Shown: positions 53,382-63,326, counted from the first letter of the stretch. The stretch is DNA of 64,000 bases from Planctomycetota bacterium (GCA_016714045.1 JADJNY010000004.1:434001-498000), one strand, 5' to 3'. Made by a program: numbers and translations. The notes: generated by a model from the sequence alone, not told the origin.

Positions 53382-54767
53382 ATGACCAGCGCCCTCCGTC
53401 CGTCCGTCGTCCTGTCCGCCGTCTGCCTGCCCCTCGCCGCGTGCGCTTCGTTGCACGATGCCCCGAGTGTCGCCAGCTTGCCCCCGACGGCGAGTGCGGC
53501 ATCGTCCTCCGCGGCCGCGCCTTCGGTCGCCTCGCCGCTCGGCGCCGCGATCGACGCACGCCTGAAGACGACGGAAGCGAAGTTGATCGAGTGGCGGCGG
53601 CACCTGCACCAGCACCCCGAGCTCTCCAACCGCGAGGTCGAGACGTCGAAGTTCGTCGCGGAGCGCTTGCGCGAGATGGGCCTCGAACCGCGCACCGGCG
53701 TCGCGAAGCACGGCGTCGTCGCCGTGATCCGCGGCGGCAAGCCCGGGCCGGTCGTCGCGCTGCGCGCGGACATGGACGCGCTCCCCGTGAAGGAGGAGGT
53801 CGACGTGCCGTTCAAGAGCACCGCGACGAGCACCTACGACGGCAAGACCGTCGGCGTCATGCACGCGTGCGGCCACGACACGCACGTCGCGATGCTCCTC
53901 TCCGCCGCGGACGCGCTCGTGTCCGTGAAGAACGAGCTCACGGGCACCGTCGTCCTGATCTTCCAGCCCGCGGAGGAGGGCGTTCCGCGCGACGAGTACC
54001 CCGCCGGCGCCGAGCTCATGGTCTCCGAGGGCGTGCTCGAAAACCCGAAGGTCGATGCGATTTTCGGCCTGCACGTCTTCGCGAGCCAGCCCGCTGGGGT
54101 CGTCGGCTGGTGCAAGGGCCCGATGCTCGCTGCCGCCGACAAGTTCGAGATCATCGTGAACGGCCACCAAACGCACGGCTCGAAGCCCTGGGCCGGCATC
54201 GACCCGATCGTGATCGGCAGCGAGATCGTGAGCACGCTTCAGACGATCGTGTCGCGCGATCTCGACCTGACCCACGAGCCCGCCGTCGTCACCGTCGGCG
54301 TCTTCGACTCCGGCGTGCGCAACAACATCATCCCGGACAAGGCGCGGCTCGTCGGCACGCTGCGCACGTTCGACGACGCGATGCGCAAGGAAGTGCACGA
54401 ACGCGTCACGCTGATCGCGCAGAGCGTCGCCGCCGCGCACGGCACGACCGCGGACGTCCACATCGAGACGGGCTACCCCGTCACCGCGAACGACGTCGCG
54501 CTCGTGGACCGCATGCTGCCGACGCTCGAACGCGCGGCGCCGGGCTCCGTCAAGCCGATCCGCAAGATCACGGGCGCCGAGGACTTCTCGTTCTTCGCCC
54601 GCAAGGTGCCCGGGATGTTCGTCTGCCTCGGCATCACGCCGCTCGCGGACGTCGAGAAGGCCGACTCGAACCACTCACCGCGCTTCTACGTCGACGAGAG
54701 CGCGCTCCCGACCGGCGCCCGCGTGATGGCGCACCTCGCGGCGGACTACCTGGCGGGCGGCCGCTGA
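53382..54767 (+). CDS. M20-family amidohydrolase/peptidase lipoprotein
   Basis: The 461-residue protein has a lipobox (PLAAC). It carries the M20D amidohydrolase domain with metal-binding motifs MHACGHDTHVAML, QPAEEGVP and the C-terminal DSNHSPRFYVD. A dimerisation-type insert lies in the middle (INGHQTHGSKPWAGIDP-like). Family members hydrolyse N-acyl amino acids, hippurate or IAA-amino acids; the substrate here is open. The gene ends 11 bp from the convergent kinase gene. Lipid anchoring is unusual but seen in several envelope homologs. Confidence 0.9.
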   Translation: MTSALRPSVVLSAVCLPLAACASLHDAPSVASLPPTASAASSSAAAPSVASPLGAAIDARLKTTEAKLIEWRRHLHQHPELSNREVETSKFVAERLREMGLEPRTGVAKHGVVAVIRGGKPGPVVALRADMDALPVKEEVDVPFKSTATSTYDGKTVGVMHACGHDTHVAMLLSAADALVSVKNELTGTVVLIFQPAEEGVPRDEYPAGAELMVSEGVLENPKVDAIFGLHVFASQPAGVVGWCKGPMLAAADKFEIIVNGHQTHGSKPWAGIDPIVIGSEIVSTLQTIVSRDLDLTHEPAVVTVGVFDSGVRNNIIPDKARLVGTLRTFDDAMRKEVHERVTLIAQSVAAAHGTTADVHIETGYPVTANDVALVDRMLPTLERAAPGSVKPIRKITGAEDFSFFARKVPGMFVCLGITPLADVEKADSNHSPRFYVDESALPTGARVMAHLAADYLAGGR

Positions 54768-54778
54768 CGCGCGGCGCG

Positions 54779-57700
54779 TCAGCGCCACTCCGCGGCCTTG
54801 TCCGGCTTCCCCCACGCCGTGTAGAGGTCGAACAGCAGCGTGCGGGCGCGCTTCTGCGCTTCCTCGCTCGCCGTCGAGTCCTTCGCAGTCCGACGCTGGA
54901 GCTCGAGCGCGAGCGGCTCCGCCTCCGTGTACCGCGCGAGGCGATGGAGCGTGGAGGCGCGGTAGAAGAGCGAAGCGCGCGTGGCCGGCGCATCGGGGCC
55001 TTGCAGCTTCTCGCGCAGCTCCTGCGCGCGCTCGAACCACGCGAGCGCTCCGGCGTCGTCCTTCGACTGCGCCAACGCCGCGCCGATCTGATGTAGGACG
55101 TAACCGGTCTCCGCGTCCTCGCGGTTCGCTTCGCGCAGGCCGGCGAGTGCGGCCTGGTACGCAGCCGCGGCGTCCGCCCAATGCTCGAGCTTCATGTGCG
55201 CGTTCCCCACCTCGACCGCGCAGGTGACGGCGAAAGGATGCGGGGCGCCCAACGACCGCCGCAAGCGCTCGAGCGCGTCCTGGAACAACGTCAGCGCCTC
55301 GGCGACGTCCCCCTTCCCCTTGAGCACCATCGCGAGGTTGAAGGTCGACTTCGCGACGTCCGGGTGTGCGTCCCCGAGCACGCGCTGGCGGAGCTCGAGC
55401 ACGTCGCGCCCGATCTCCTCCGCCCCGGCGTAGTCGCGGCGCGAATAGAGCACGTTGCCCAGGTTCTCCCGCACGATCAACGTGAACGGGTGCTCGGGGC
55501 CGAGCGCTTCCGAGCTCGTCTCGGCGAGCTCGCGATACGCGGCCTCCGCCTCGTCGTAGCGCGCGAGCACTCGCAGTGCGCCCGCGATGGAGTTCAGCGA
55601 GTCCAGCGTGGAGCGATGCGCGGGTCCAAGGGTCCGCTTCTGCGCTTCGAACACGCCGCGGTGGAGCGCGAGCACTTCTTCCCCGCGTTTCGGATCGGTG
55701 ATCGACTCCGCGAGGTTGTGCCGGGCGAGCAACGTGTCGGGATGATCTCCACCGAGCTTCGACTCGAGGATCTTCAACGCCTCCTCGAACGCGACCTCGG
55801 CCTCCCGCATGCGGCCGGAGCCGTGAAGCAGCGTGCCGAACGTCCCGAGCACGCGCGCCACCGAGGGATGGTCGGCGCCGAACACTTCGCGCATCACGGG
55901 CACGAGCTCGTCGAGCTCCGTCTCGCTCTCCTTCGGGCGCCCGGCGCGGAAGAGCGCAAGCGCCAGGTTCGCGCGTGAGCGCAGCGTCTCCGGATCTCGC
56001 GCGCCGACCGTGTGCTCGCGGCGTTGCACCACGTGCTCGAAGCCTTCGACCGCGTCCGCGTAGCGTCCCGTGTCGAGGTCGAGGTTCGCGAGGTTGTTCT
56101 CCGCCGTGATCACGTTCGGGTCGTTCGGCGAGAGCGCTTCGTCCTGCGCGGCGATCACGGCTTCGTACTGGCGGCGCGATTCCATCGTCCGTCCGGAGCG
56201 GCTCAGCGCGAGCGCGTAGTCGTTCAACAACGCCAGCGTCCCCCGGTGCTTCTCCCCCAAGATCTGACGCGCGATCGGAAGCGACTTCCGGTAGAGCTCG
56301 AGCGCTTCACGGAACTTCCCGAGCTCGACCAGCACGCCCGCGAGCTGCGTGCGGGACTGGAGCGAAAGCTCCGCGCGCTCGCCCAAGGAACGCTCGCGGA
56401 GCTCGAGCGCGCGCGTGAAGTTCACGCGCGCCGGCTCGTGCACGCCGAGCTTCGAGTAGCTCATCCCGATCGTCATGCGCAGCGCGGACTCGACCTCCGG
56501 AGCAAGCCCGCGCAGCCCCAGCGTCAGCGCGGCGCGGTCGAGCACGGTCTTCATCGTCACGTCGACACCTTGGTGCTCGGGAGCGAGCGCCGCGAGGACG
56601 TCGTCGTTCAGGAAGGCGTTGGTCTCCTGCGCGATCGCGGCCTGCCGTCGCGCCTCGAGCGCGCTGGCATCCGCCTCCACGCGGCGGTCCTCGGCGAGCT
56701 TCGCGCTGGATTCCGCCTGGACGCGGCGCTCTTCGGCGAGCTTCGCGCTGGACTCCGCTTCGGCGCGGCGCGTCTCCGCGAGCTCGGCGCTGGCTTCGGC
56801 TTGCACGCGGCGGCTCTCGGCCAGCACGGCGTTGTGATCCGATTCCTTGCGACGAGTCTCCGCGAGCTCAGCGTTGTCGCGCGCTTCCCCCATGAACACG
56901 AGGCTCGCGACGAGACCTGCGATGAGCGCGAGCACACCGCCCGCCATGGCCGCGGCGAGGGGCCGGTTGCGGCTTACCCACTTCTTCGCCTCGGCGACGG
57001 CGCCGGTCTCGAACGCGTGGACCACGCGGTCTTCGAGGAACGCGCGCAGATCCTCCGCGAGCGCGAGCATGTCCGCGTAACGCTGGGATCGGTCTCGCGA
57101 CATCGCCTTCTCGCAGATCGCGACGAGCTCGGGCGGAGCGCCGGGCGCCAGGTCTTCGATGCGCTCGGGCGGCCCTTCGAGGACGAGTTCCCAGATTCGC
57201 CGCGCGCTGCGACGCTCGGTGCGCGAAATGTACGGCGCGACCCCGGTGAGCAGGTGATAGAGCATGGCGCCGACTGCGTAGACGTCGGCGCGCTCGTCGA
57301 GCTCCGATAGAGCACCGCGCGCTTGCTCGGGCGACATGTAGCTCGGCGTACCGATCACGTCGCCGTCGACGGTGCGCAAGGAATCGTCGCCGTGCGCGCG
57401 CGACGCGGCGCGGCGATCGGTCTCGATGTGCTCCGCAGCGTCCGCGTGGGGCAGAACGGCGCTCTCCTCGGCGACGCTCTTCGCACCGTACGCGGCGCGC
57501 GGTCCGGAGCCGACGCCCGCCGCGGCGACGCGCACGTCGTGGCGGTCGACTCGGTCGCGCACGCGCGCGAGTCCCCAGTCCATCACGTACACCTCGCCGA
57601 AGCGCCCCACCATCACGTTGGCGGGTTTCAGATCGCGGTGCACGACGCCCTTCGAGTGCGCGTAGGCCATCGCCTCGCAGACCTTCAGCAACACGCCGAG

Positions 57701-58243
57701 CGCGCGCGTCGTGGTCCAGCCTTCCTCGCCCTTCGAGGCGAGCGCGTAGATCGCTTCGAGGTCGCGCCCGCGGACGAGGCGCATCGTGAAGTAGACCTGT
57801 CCGTTCGGGTCGAGACCGAGCTCGTGGACCGGCACGATGCACGGATGATCGAGCTGTCCGGTGACCTGCGCTTCTTCCAGGAACCGTGCGAGGACCGCCG
57901 GGTCCACCGTGCGCGCGGACGAGCCGGGCGCGCCCGTCTCGCGATCGAGCACGACCTTCATCGCCAGGCGGCGCCGCAGGTCGGCGTCGTACACGTCGAG
58001 GATCGCGCCCATGCCGCCGCGCGCGATCTCGCCGCGAACGGTGTAGCGAGACGCGCTCTGCCCGCGCGCTCCGAGGCGGTCGATCACGCCCGTCGCGCTC
58101 GGCATGTTCGAGGCCGTGGCCTCGCGCTCCGGCGCGCCTTCGAGCTCGACGCACGGATCGACCTCGGCGCCGAAGCGCTCCCGCAATCGCGCGGCAATGG
58201 ACGGGGACGTGGGCTCGACCGGGATTTCGTCAGGAACCGACAT
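54779..58243 (-). CDS. Transmembrane Ser/Thr protein kinase with coiled coil and TPR sensor
   Basis: The 1154-residue kinase has a Gly-rich loop (GEIARGGMGAILD, residues 71-83), Lys K96, catalytic HRD at 202-204 (VVHRDLKPANVMV), DWG at 222-224 in place of DFG, and activation-end GTPSYMSPEQ at 298-307. About 70 residues (228-297) are inserted in the activation region, longer than usual. A transmembrane helix (429-451) and a coiled coil (452-540, 14-residue repeats LAExRRxxAExSA) lead to a long TPR-like region to the C-terminus. Kinases of this build are common in Planctomycetota. It may sense envelope state; the stimulus is unknown. It is convergent with the M20 gene. Confidence 0.94.
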   Translation of the reverse strand: MSVPDEIPVEPTSPSIAARLRERFGAEVDPCVELEGAPEREATASNMPSATGVIDRLGARGQSASRYTVRGEIARGGMGAILDVYDADLRRRLAMKVVLDRETGAPGSSARTVDPAVLARFLEEAQVTGQLDHPCIVPVHELGLDPNGQVYFTMRLVRGRDLEAIYALASKGEEGWTTTRALGVLLKVCEAMAYAHSKGVVHRDLKPANVMVGRFGEVYVMDWGLARVRDRVDRHDVRVAAAGVGSGPRAAYGAKSVAEESAVLPHADAAEHIETDRRAASRAHGDDSLRTVDGDVIGTPSYMSPEQARGALSELDERADVYAVGAMLYHLLTGVAPYISRTERRSARRIWELVLEGPPERIEDLAPGAPPELVAICEKAMSRDRSQRYADMLALAEDLRAFLEDRVVHAFETGAVAEAKKWVSRNRPLAAAMAGGVLALIAGLVASLVFMGEARDNAELAETRRKESDHNAVLAESRRVQAEASAELAETRRAEAESSAKLAEERRVQAESSAKLAEDRRVEADASALEARRQAAIAQETNAFLNDDVLAALAPEHQGVDVTMKTVLDRAALTLGLRGLAPEVESALRMTIGMSYSKLGVHEPARVNFTRALELRERSLGERAELSLQSRTQLAGVLVELGKFREALELYRKSLPIARQILGEKHRGTLALLNDYALALSRSGRTMESRRQYEAVIAAQDEALSPNDPNVITAENNLANLDLDTGRYADAVEGFEHVVQRREHTVGARDPETLRSRANLALALFRAGRPKESETELDELVPVMREVFGADHPSVARVLGTFGTLLHGSGRMREAEVAFEEALKILESKLGGDHPDTLLARHNLAESITDPKRGEEVLALHRGVFEAQKRTLGPAHRSTLDSLNSIAGALRVLARYDEAEAAYRELAETSSEALGPEHPFTLIVRENLGNVLYSRRDYAGAEEIGRDVLELRQRVLGDAHPDVAKSTFNLAMVLKGKGDVAEALTLFQDALERLRRSLGAPHPFAVTCAVEVGNAHMKLEHWADAAAAYQAALAGLREANREDAETGYVLHQIGAALAQSKDDAGALAWFERAQELREKLQGPDAPATRASLFYRASTLHRLARYTEAEPLALELQRRTAKDSTASEEAQKRARTLLFDLYTAWGKPDKAAEWR
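56654..56869 (-). repeat. 42-bp tandem repeats encoding the kinase coiled coil
   Basis: About five imperfect 42-bp units encode LAExRRxxAExSAK peptides right after the membrane helix. The repeat is coding; unit number may vary between strains. Confidence 0.75.
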
Positions 58244-58468
58244 GCGTCGAGCATGCTACGCGGCTCCGCTCGAGGAGCGGAACCCCGCGTCGACGGATGT
58301 CGCCCTGGGCGCGGTCGAAACCGATGCGCGTCGGCTCGTCCGGGTGGTACGAGCGCGACCGCGTCGCATGGTGCGACGCGGTCGCGAAGGAGGATCCGGA
58401 GCGCCGCGACGCCTCCCGAGCCCGACGTATGGGATCGTCGAGGGTCGGGCGGAACGCGGCGCGGCCGA

Positions 58469-60550
58469 TCAGGGCGTCCAGGTCACGGCGACGCCGTTCG
58501 TTCGGTTGCTCGTCGCCGGCGGGCAGAACGCCGGCGCAGGGTTGCGGTAGAAGCACTGGTAGTAGTACGTGCCGCCGAGCGGGTTCACGCCGCCGCGCAC
58601 GCTGATCGTCGGATCGCCGGGTGCGGGGAAGACGCTCGCGCCGCCCGCAACGCCCTGCGTCTCGAGGCGCACGATCGAGCCCGTCACGCACCCGAGGCCG
58701 TCGTCGACGATCACGGGCGCCTGCTGCGCCGTGCCTTGGAAGAACACGCACACGCCGCCCGTCATGCTGAGGGCGTCGAGGCGCACGGTGTCGTTGCTCA
58801 CGCTGCCGTTCCCCGTCCCGACGAGCTGCCCGCCCGACGTGTACACCGAGTTCGCGCAGCCGTGGCCCGCGTCACCGTTGTTGCCGCACGGGCACGCCGT
58901 CGTGGAGCCGTCGCCCGCGCACAACACGCTGAAGGACGAGTTGCCCGGCACGTCGCCGGTCGTCGTGATGTCGTTCGGGATGCCGGGCTTCCACAGACCG
59001 AGCGTCAAGATGCCCGTCACCGGCGCGACGTCCGCGTCGAAGCGGAAGTTGTAGGTCGTGCCCCACCGGATCGCGTTCGCGTTGTTGTCGAACGCCTGCG
59101 GCGTGCACGCCCACGTCACGCGACCCGGCTGCACGTTGCCCACCCAGTCCGTGCCGTTGAACGTCGCGTTCCCGTTGCCGTCGCCGTCGTGGTAGGCGAT
59201 GTCGTGGAAGCCGACGTTCGTGACCGTGGCGGCCTGCGGCAGCGGAACCGCGAACGAGCCGACGTTGCGGTCGGCGTTCATGTTGTAGACGGCGTACTCG
59301 TAGTGCCACGTGCCGCCGCCGAGGTCCGTCGCCTTCGAACCGACGACGAGCAGGCCGTCGCCCGGGATCTGGACGTCGTTCAACGTGACGCCCGCCTCGG
59401 CGACGGCCCAGGCGCGAATCGCGGGCTGCGCGCGGTTCGTCGGGCCGGTGAACGCGAGGCTGAACTCGGTCGTGCCGGAGCAGCTCATCTCGCGCCACGA
59501 CGCGTTGTTGTTCTGGTTGCCCGCGGCGGCGTCGTCGGGTGTCACGTAGTGACCTTCGCCGAAGAAGCGCGCGGTCGTCGCCGGGCTCGTCGCTTCGAGC
59601 GAGCCGACGGGCATCTGGCAGCGCCGAGCGATCGCGCCCACGAAGGGCGGGCTCGCAGGCGGGTACGGGAACACGCCGGTGTGCGCGTTCACCTGCCAGT
59701 TCGGGCCGGCGCTCGGCTGGTTGCCGTTCAAGCCCGAGCCGTAGGGATCGGAGCACCCGACGCCGAGCCCGCCTCCGCCGCCTTGGCACGTGCAGCACAG
59801 GCTGCCGTTCACCGCCGCGAACGCGTGCTTCAACCACGACGCGCCGAGCTGCTCCATGCGGCCCGCGCCGTTGACGACCTTGTACTTGTAGACGTTCTGG
59901 CGGATGACCGGGTGGTTCGGCGTGCTCGCGACCCACTGCAGGACCTGCGTGCCGACGTTGCACGAGGTCGTCCCGAGCGCGACCGCGTCGATGCCACCCG
60001 ACGAGGTGACGTTGAGCACGTCGATCATCTCGCCGACGATCACGTCGGGGCCCGTGTTCGTCCCGCACGGAGGCGGCGGCACGATCGTGCCGAGCGTGAA
60101 GTTGCCGACGCCGCCGGCCGCGTTCGGGAACGTGCCGAGCTGGATCGTGTACGTGTTGCCGGCGACCGCGGCGAAGTTCAGGCGCGACTGCAGTCCGCAC
60201 GAGTCGTCGTTGCAGACGATCGGCGGCGTGGTCGGGCATCCGCTGCCCGCGTAGACGGCGACCTTCGAGTCCATCGTCGTCCCGCACGTCGCGAGCTCGA
60301 CCTGGTCCGTGACGTTCGACGTCCACGTGAACCAGACGTCGCGCTGGATCGCGGTGCTGCCGAAGAAGAGGCAGGTGGCGTTCGACTGGCCTTGCGTGCC
60401 TGTCGTCGCCGTCGTGTTGTTGAAGGGGAACGAGCCGACGCCGGCGATCGCCTGGGCGGTCGTGCAGTCGTCCGAGCCCTGCGCCAGCGCCGTGGCGGAG
60501 AGCACGAGCGCGCCGACGAAGGCGCGCACGACAAAGGGGGAGCGGTGCAT
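58469..60550 (-). CDS. Large secreted Cys-rich protein with CTD, paralog 1
   Basis: The 693-residue exported protein (signal MHRSPFVVRAFVGALVLSATALAQ) has an N-terminal beta-sandwich-like domain (DVWFTWTSNV ... VYAGSGCPTTPPIVCNDDSCGLQS). A middle domain follows (GGIDAVALGTTSCNVG ... HPVIRQNVYKYKVVNGAGRMEQLG), with many Cys and Asn-Gly-rich strands. The last 150 residues (from 544) are the Cys-rich domain CAGDGS..CPCGNNGDAGHGCANS ... AFCPPATSNRTNGVAVTW. The same end is found in two other proteins here. It is a tandem paralog of the next upstream gene. Function unknown; it is predicted to be surface or extracellular. Confidence 0.86.
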   Translation of the reverse strand: MHRSPFVVRAFVGALVLSATALAQGSDDCTTAQAIAGVGSFPFNNTTATTGTQGQSNATCLFFGSTAIQRDVWFTWTSNVTDQVELATCGTTMDSKVAVYAGSGCPTTPPIVCNDDSCGLQSRLNFAAVAGNTYTIQLGTFPNAAGGVGNFTLGTIVPPPPCGTNTGPDVIVGEMIDVLNVTSSGGIDAVALGTTSCNVGTQVLQWVASTPNHPVIRQNVYKYKVVNGAGRMEQLGASWLKHAFAAVNGSLCCTCQGGGGGLGVGCSDPYGSGLNGNQPSAGPNWQVNAHTGVFPYPPASPPFVGAIARRCQMPVGSLEATSPATTARFFGEGHYVTPDDAAAGNQNNNASWREMSCSGTTEFSLAFTGPTNRAQPAIRAWAVAEAGVTLNDVQIPGDGLLVVGSKATDLGGGTWHYEYAVYNMNADRNVGSFAVPLPQAATVTNVGFHDIAYHDGDGNGNATFNGTDWVGNVQPGRVTWACTPQAFDNNANAIRWGTTYNFRFDADVAPVTGILTLGLWKPGIPNDITTTGDVPGNSSFSVLCAGDGSTTACPCGNNGDAGHGCANSVYTSGGQLVGTGNGSVSNDTVRLDALSMTGGVCVFFQGTAQQAPVIVDDGLGCVTGSIVRLETQGVAGGASVFPAPGDPTISVRGGVNPLGGTYYYQCFYRNPAPAFCPPATSNRTNGVAVTWTP

Positions 60551-60913
60551 GGGGTTCTTCTCCTCGATGGGGTCGCGATCGATCGCTGGGTTGCCAGGTC
60601 GGGATCCCTAGTGGTCGAGATCGAGTCGGCTACCGGTGTGTCCGGATTTCGGGGGCGGAGCGCGGACCGGTGGTGGGCCTGCACGGTCGGAGTGCAGGGG
60701 GAGCGGGGTCGGTCGGGCCGCGGCCCGTCCCCGCACCGAGCTGCGATCCTCGGCCGCGAAACGGAGCGCGGCCAGGCCGGAGCAAGCTCCAACCCAGCCG
60801 CGTTCGATGGCGTGGCGCGCAGCGCGGGCTGGGTCGAATGGTGTCTCCACCCAGCACAGCACGAGCCGCTGCGATCAACCTGTCACCTCAGGGAGTCGAC
60901 AGGTTCACCCAGG
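60551..60913. other. Spacer between the two tandem secreted paralogs
   Basis: About 363 bp with no supported gene. A GGAGAAG site sits just before the downstream gene. No element copy is present. Confidence 0.4.
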
Positions 60914-62965
60914 TCACGGGGCCCACGTGATGACCACACCGTTCGTGCGGTTCGACGTCGCGGGCGGGCAGAACGCCGCGACCGCGTTGCGGTAGAAGCA
61001 CTGGTAGTACCGCGTCCCGCCCGCACCCGGCAGCGCGCCGCGCACGCTGATCAGCGGGTCGCCGACCTGCGGGAACGAGCTCGCGTTCGACGCGACCGAC
61101 TTCGTGCCGAGGCGGATGACCGAGCCCGTCACGCAGCCCAGGCCGTCGTCGACGACGACCGGCGCCTGCTGCAGCGTGCCTTGGAAGAACACGCACGTGG
61201 CGCCCGTCATGCTCGACGCCGAGAGCAGCGCGGTGTCCGCCACGACGCTCGCCGTGCCCGAGCCCGCGAGCAGAGCGCCCGACGCGAAGGTCGAGTTCGC
61301 GCAGCCGCGCCCCGCCGTGCCGTTGTTGCCGCAGGGGCACGCCGTGCCCGAGCCGTCGCCGAGGCAGAAGTTGCTGAACGCGGAGGCGCCCGGCACGTCG
61401 CCCGTCGCGGTCATGCTCGCGGGCGAGCCCGTCTTCCACAGGCCGAACGTCGTCACGCCGCTCGTCGGAGCGACGTTCGCGTCGAAGCGGAAGTTGTAGA
61501 GCGTCCCCCACCGGATCGCGTTCGCGAGCGCGTTCTGCGCCTGCGTCTGGCACGCCCACGACACGGCGCCGCCCGAGAGCGCTCCGACCCAGTCCGTGCC
61601 GCTGAAGTTCGCCGAGCCGTTGCCGTCGTTGTCGTGGTAGTTGACGTCGTGGAAGCCGATGTTCGTGACCGTGACGCCGGCCGGGACGGGGACGGAGAAC
61701 GAGCCGACGTTGCGGTCGGAGTTCAGGTTGTAGACCGCGTACTCGTAGTGCCACTGGCCGCCGCCGAGGTTGGTCGCCTTCGAGCCGACCGTGATCAGGC
61801 CGTCCCCGGGGACCTGGACGTCCGTCAGGGTCACACCGCTCTCCGCCACGGCCCACGCGCGGATCGCCGGCAGCTGGCGCTGCGTCGTGCCCGTGAAGGT
61901 GAACGAGCCGGACGCGCAGGTCATCTCGCGGTACGACGCGTTGTTGTTCTGGTTGCCCGCGGCCGAGTCGTCGGCCGTGACGTACTGACCTTCACCGAAG
62001 TAACGCGTGCCCGTGCCCGTGTTCTCGACGTCCGTCGTGGCGATCTGGCAGCGGCGCGCGACCGCGCCGGACACCGCGACGTTGCCCGGAGGGTAGGTGA
62101 ACACGCCCGTATGGGCGTTGATCAACCAGTTGGGCTCGGGGTTCGTCTGATCGCCGTTGAGGCCGGCCCCGTACGGATCGGAGCACCCGACGCCGAGGTG
62201 CGAACCGTCGCCGCCCGGCAGGCAAGTGCAGCACAACGAGTTCTGGAGCGAGGAGAAGGCGTTCTTGCACCACGAAAGCCCGACCTGCTCGAAGCGCCCC
62301 GCGCCGCTGATCACCTTGTAGCGGTACGCGTTCTGACGGATCACCGGGTGCGCGTTCGTGTTCGCGATCCAGTTGGCGACCGCGGTGCCGAGGTTGCACG
62401 ACTCGGTGCCGATCGCGATCGCGTCGATCCCTCCGACCGGCGCGACGTTCAGGATGTCGAGCAGGTCTCCGGTGATCACGTCGGGGCCCGAGCTCGGGCC
62501 GCACGGCACCGGCACTCCGAGCGTGAACGTGCCGGAGAACGTCTGACCCGCGGTGAACGCTCCGACCTGGAGCATGTACGACGTACCAGACGTGGCGCTG
62601 AACGCGACCGTCGACTGGAGGCCGCACGCGTCGTCGTTGCACCCGACGAGGTTCACCGCCGCGGGGCAGGCGCTCGCCTGGTACACCGCGAGGACCGTGT
62701 CGATCGACGAGCCACCGCACGTCGCCATGGAGAAGAGGCCCGACGAGGGCGCCGTCCACTTGAACCAGACGTCGTTGTGCGCGGTCGGACAGGTGCCGCT
62801 CTGCTGCGCGCTGTCCGTCGCGCCCGTCGTCACGACGTTGAAGGTGCCCGTACCCGCGATGACCGTCGCCGTGGCGCAGTCGTTCGAGCCCTGCGCCGCG
62901 GCCGAGACCGCGATCGCAAGGACGCCGGCGGCCGTCGTCAGGCCGCGGAGGAGAGAGGTGTGCAT
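60914..62965 (-). CDS. Large secreted Cys-rich protein with CTD, paralog 2
   Basis: The 683-residue protein has a signal peptide (TTAAGVLAIAVSAAAQ) and the same domain order as paralog 1. It shares the blocks VWFKWTAPSS, CNDDACGLQSTVAFSA, GGIDAIAIGTESCNLG, HPVIRQNAYRYKVISGAGRFEQ and AIRAWAVAESGVTL. The C-terminal 150 residues are CLGDGSGTACPCGNNGTAGRGCANS ... AFCPPATSNRTNGVVITWAP. High similarity along the whole length shows a tandem duplication. The start ATG at 62965 opens the signal peptide; a longer frame upstream is non-coding. Confidence 0.87.
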   Translation of the reverse strand: MHTSLLRGLTTAAGVLAIAVSAAAQGSNDCATATVIAGTGTFNVVTTGATDSAQQSGTCPTAHNDVWFKWTAPSSGLFSMATCGGSSIDTVLAVYQASACPAAVNLVGCNDDACGLQSTVAFSATSGTSYMLQVGAFTAGQTFSGTFTLGVPVPCGPSSGPDVITGDLLDILNVAPVGGIDAIAIGTESCNLGTAVANWIANTNAHPVIRQNAYRYKVISGAGRFEQVGLSWCKNAFSSLQNSLCCTCLPGGDGSHLGVGCSDPYGAGLNGDQTNPEPNWLINAHTGVFTYPPGNVAVSGAVARRCQIATTDVENTGTGTRYFGEGQYVTADDSAAGNQNNNASYREMTCASGSFTFTGTTQRQLPAIRAWAVAESGVTLTDVQVPGDGLITVGSKATNLGGGQWHYEYAVYNLNSDRNVGSFSVPVPAGVTVTNIGFHDVNYHDNDGNGSANFSGTDWVGALSGGAVSWACQTQAQNALANAIRWGTLYNFRFDANVAPTSGVTTFGLWKTGSPASMTATGDVPGASAFSNFCLGDGSGTACPCGNNGTAGRGCANSTFASGALLAGSGTASVVADTALLSASSMTGATCVFFQGTLQQAPVVVDDGLGCVTGSVIRLGTKSVASNASSFPQVGDPLISVRGALPGAGGTRYYQCFYRNAVAAFCPPATSNRTNGVVITWAP

Positions 62966-63326
62966 CGGTGTGAGGTTCCTGGGAGGTCTTGGATGGCCGT
63001 GGAGAGCGCGAGGCAAGGCGGTCGGGGGCCGCTCCGGCAGTCCGGAACACCCGCGGGCACGAGGAAGACCGCCCGACGACCCGGTCACGAAGGTCCTGAG
63101 ACGGAAGGCGCGCCAACGAGGTTCCACCCGCCGCGAGCCGCCCCCACCACCCAACCCGGCCCAGTGCCGCCACCCCCAGCCCGCTGACCCCGGCCCACCC
63201 CCACCCCTTCATCCCCCTCCTTGATGACAGGCCCTGATGCCCCCCGATCCCTGCCGGGCCCTCGCATGCCGCGCGCCCCTCTGCACAAATCCTCCGCGCC
63301 ACACGCACCCTCCCCACCCCCTCCCT
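62966..63326. other. Pyrimidine-rich spacer upstream of element R5
   Basis: No supported gene; contains C-rich stretches (CCACCCCC...). It probably holds the promoter of the secreted paralog on the minus strand. Confidence 0.4.

Noticed and set aside
57323..63187. Plus-strand open frame of 1954 codons across the kinase and secreted genes
   Set aside because: It is antisense to clearly recognisable genes, is dominated by Arg/Ala/Val, and results from the lack of stop codons in very GC-rich DNA.
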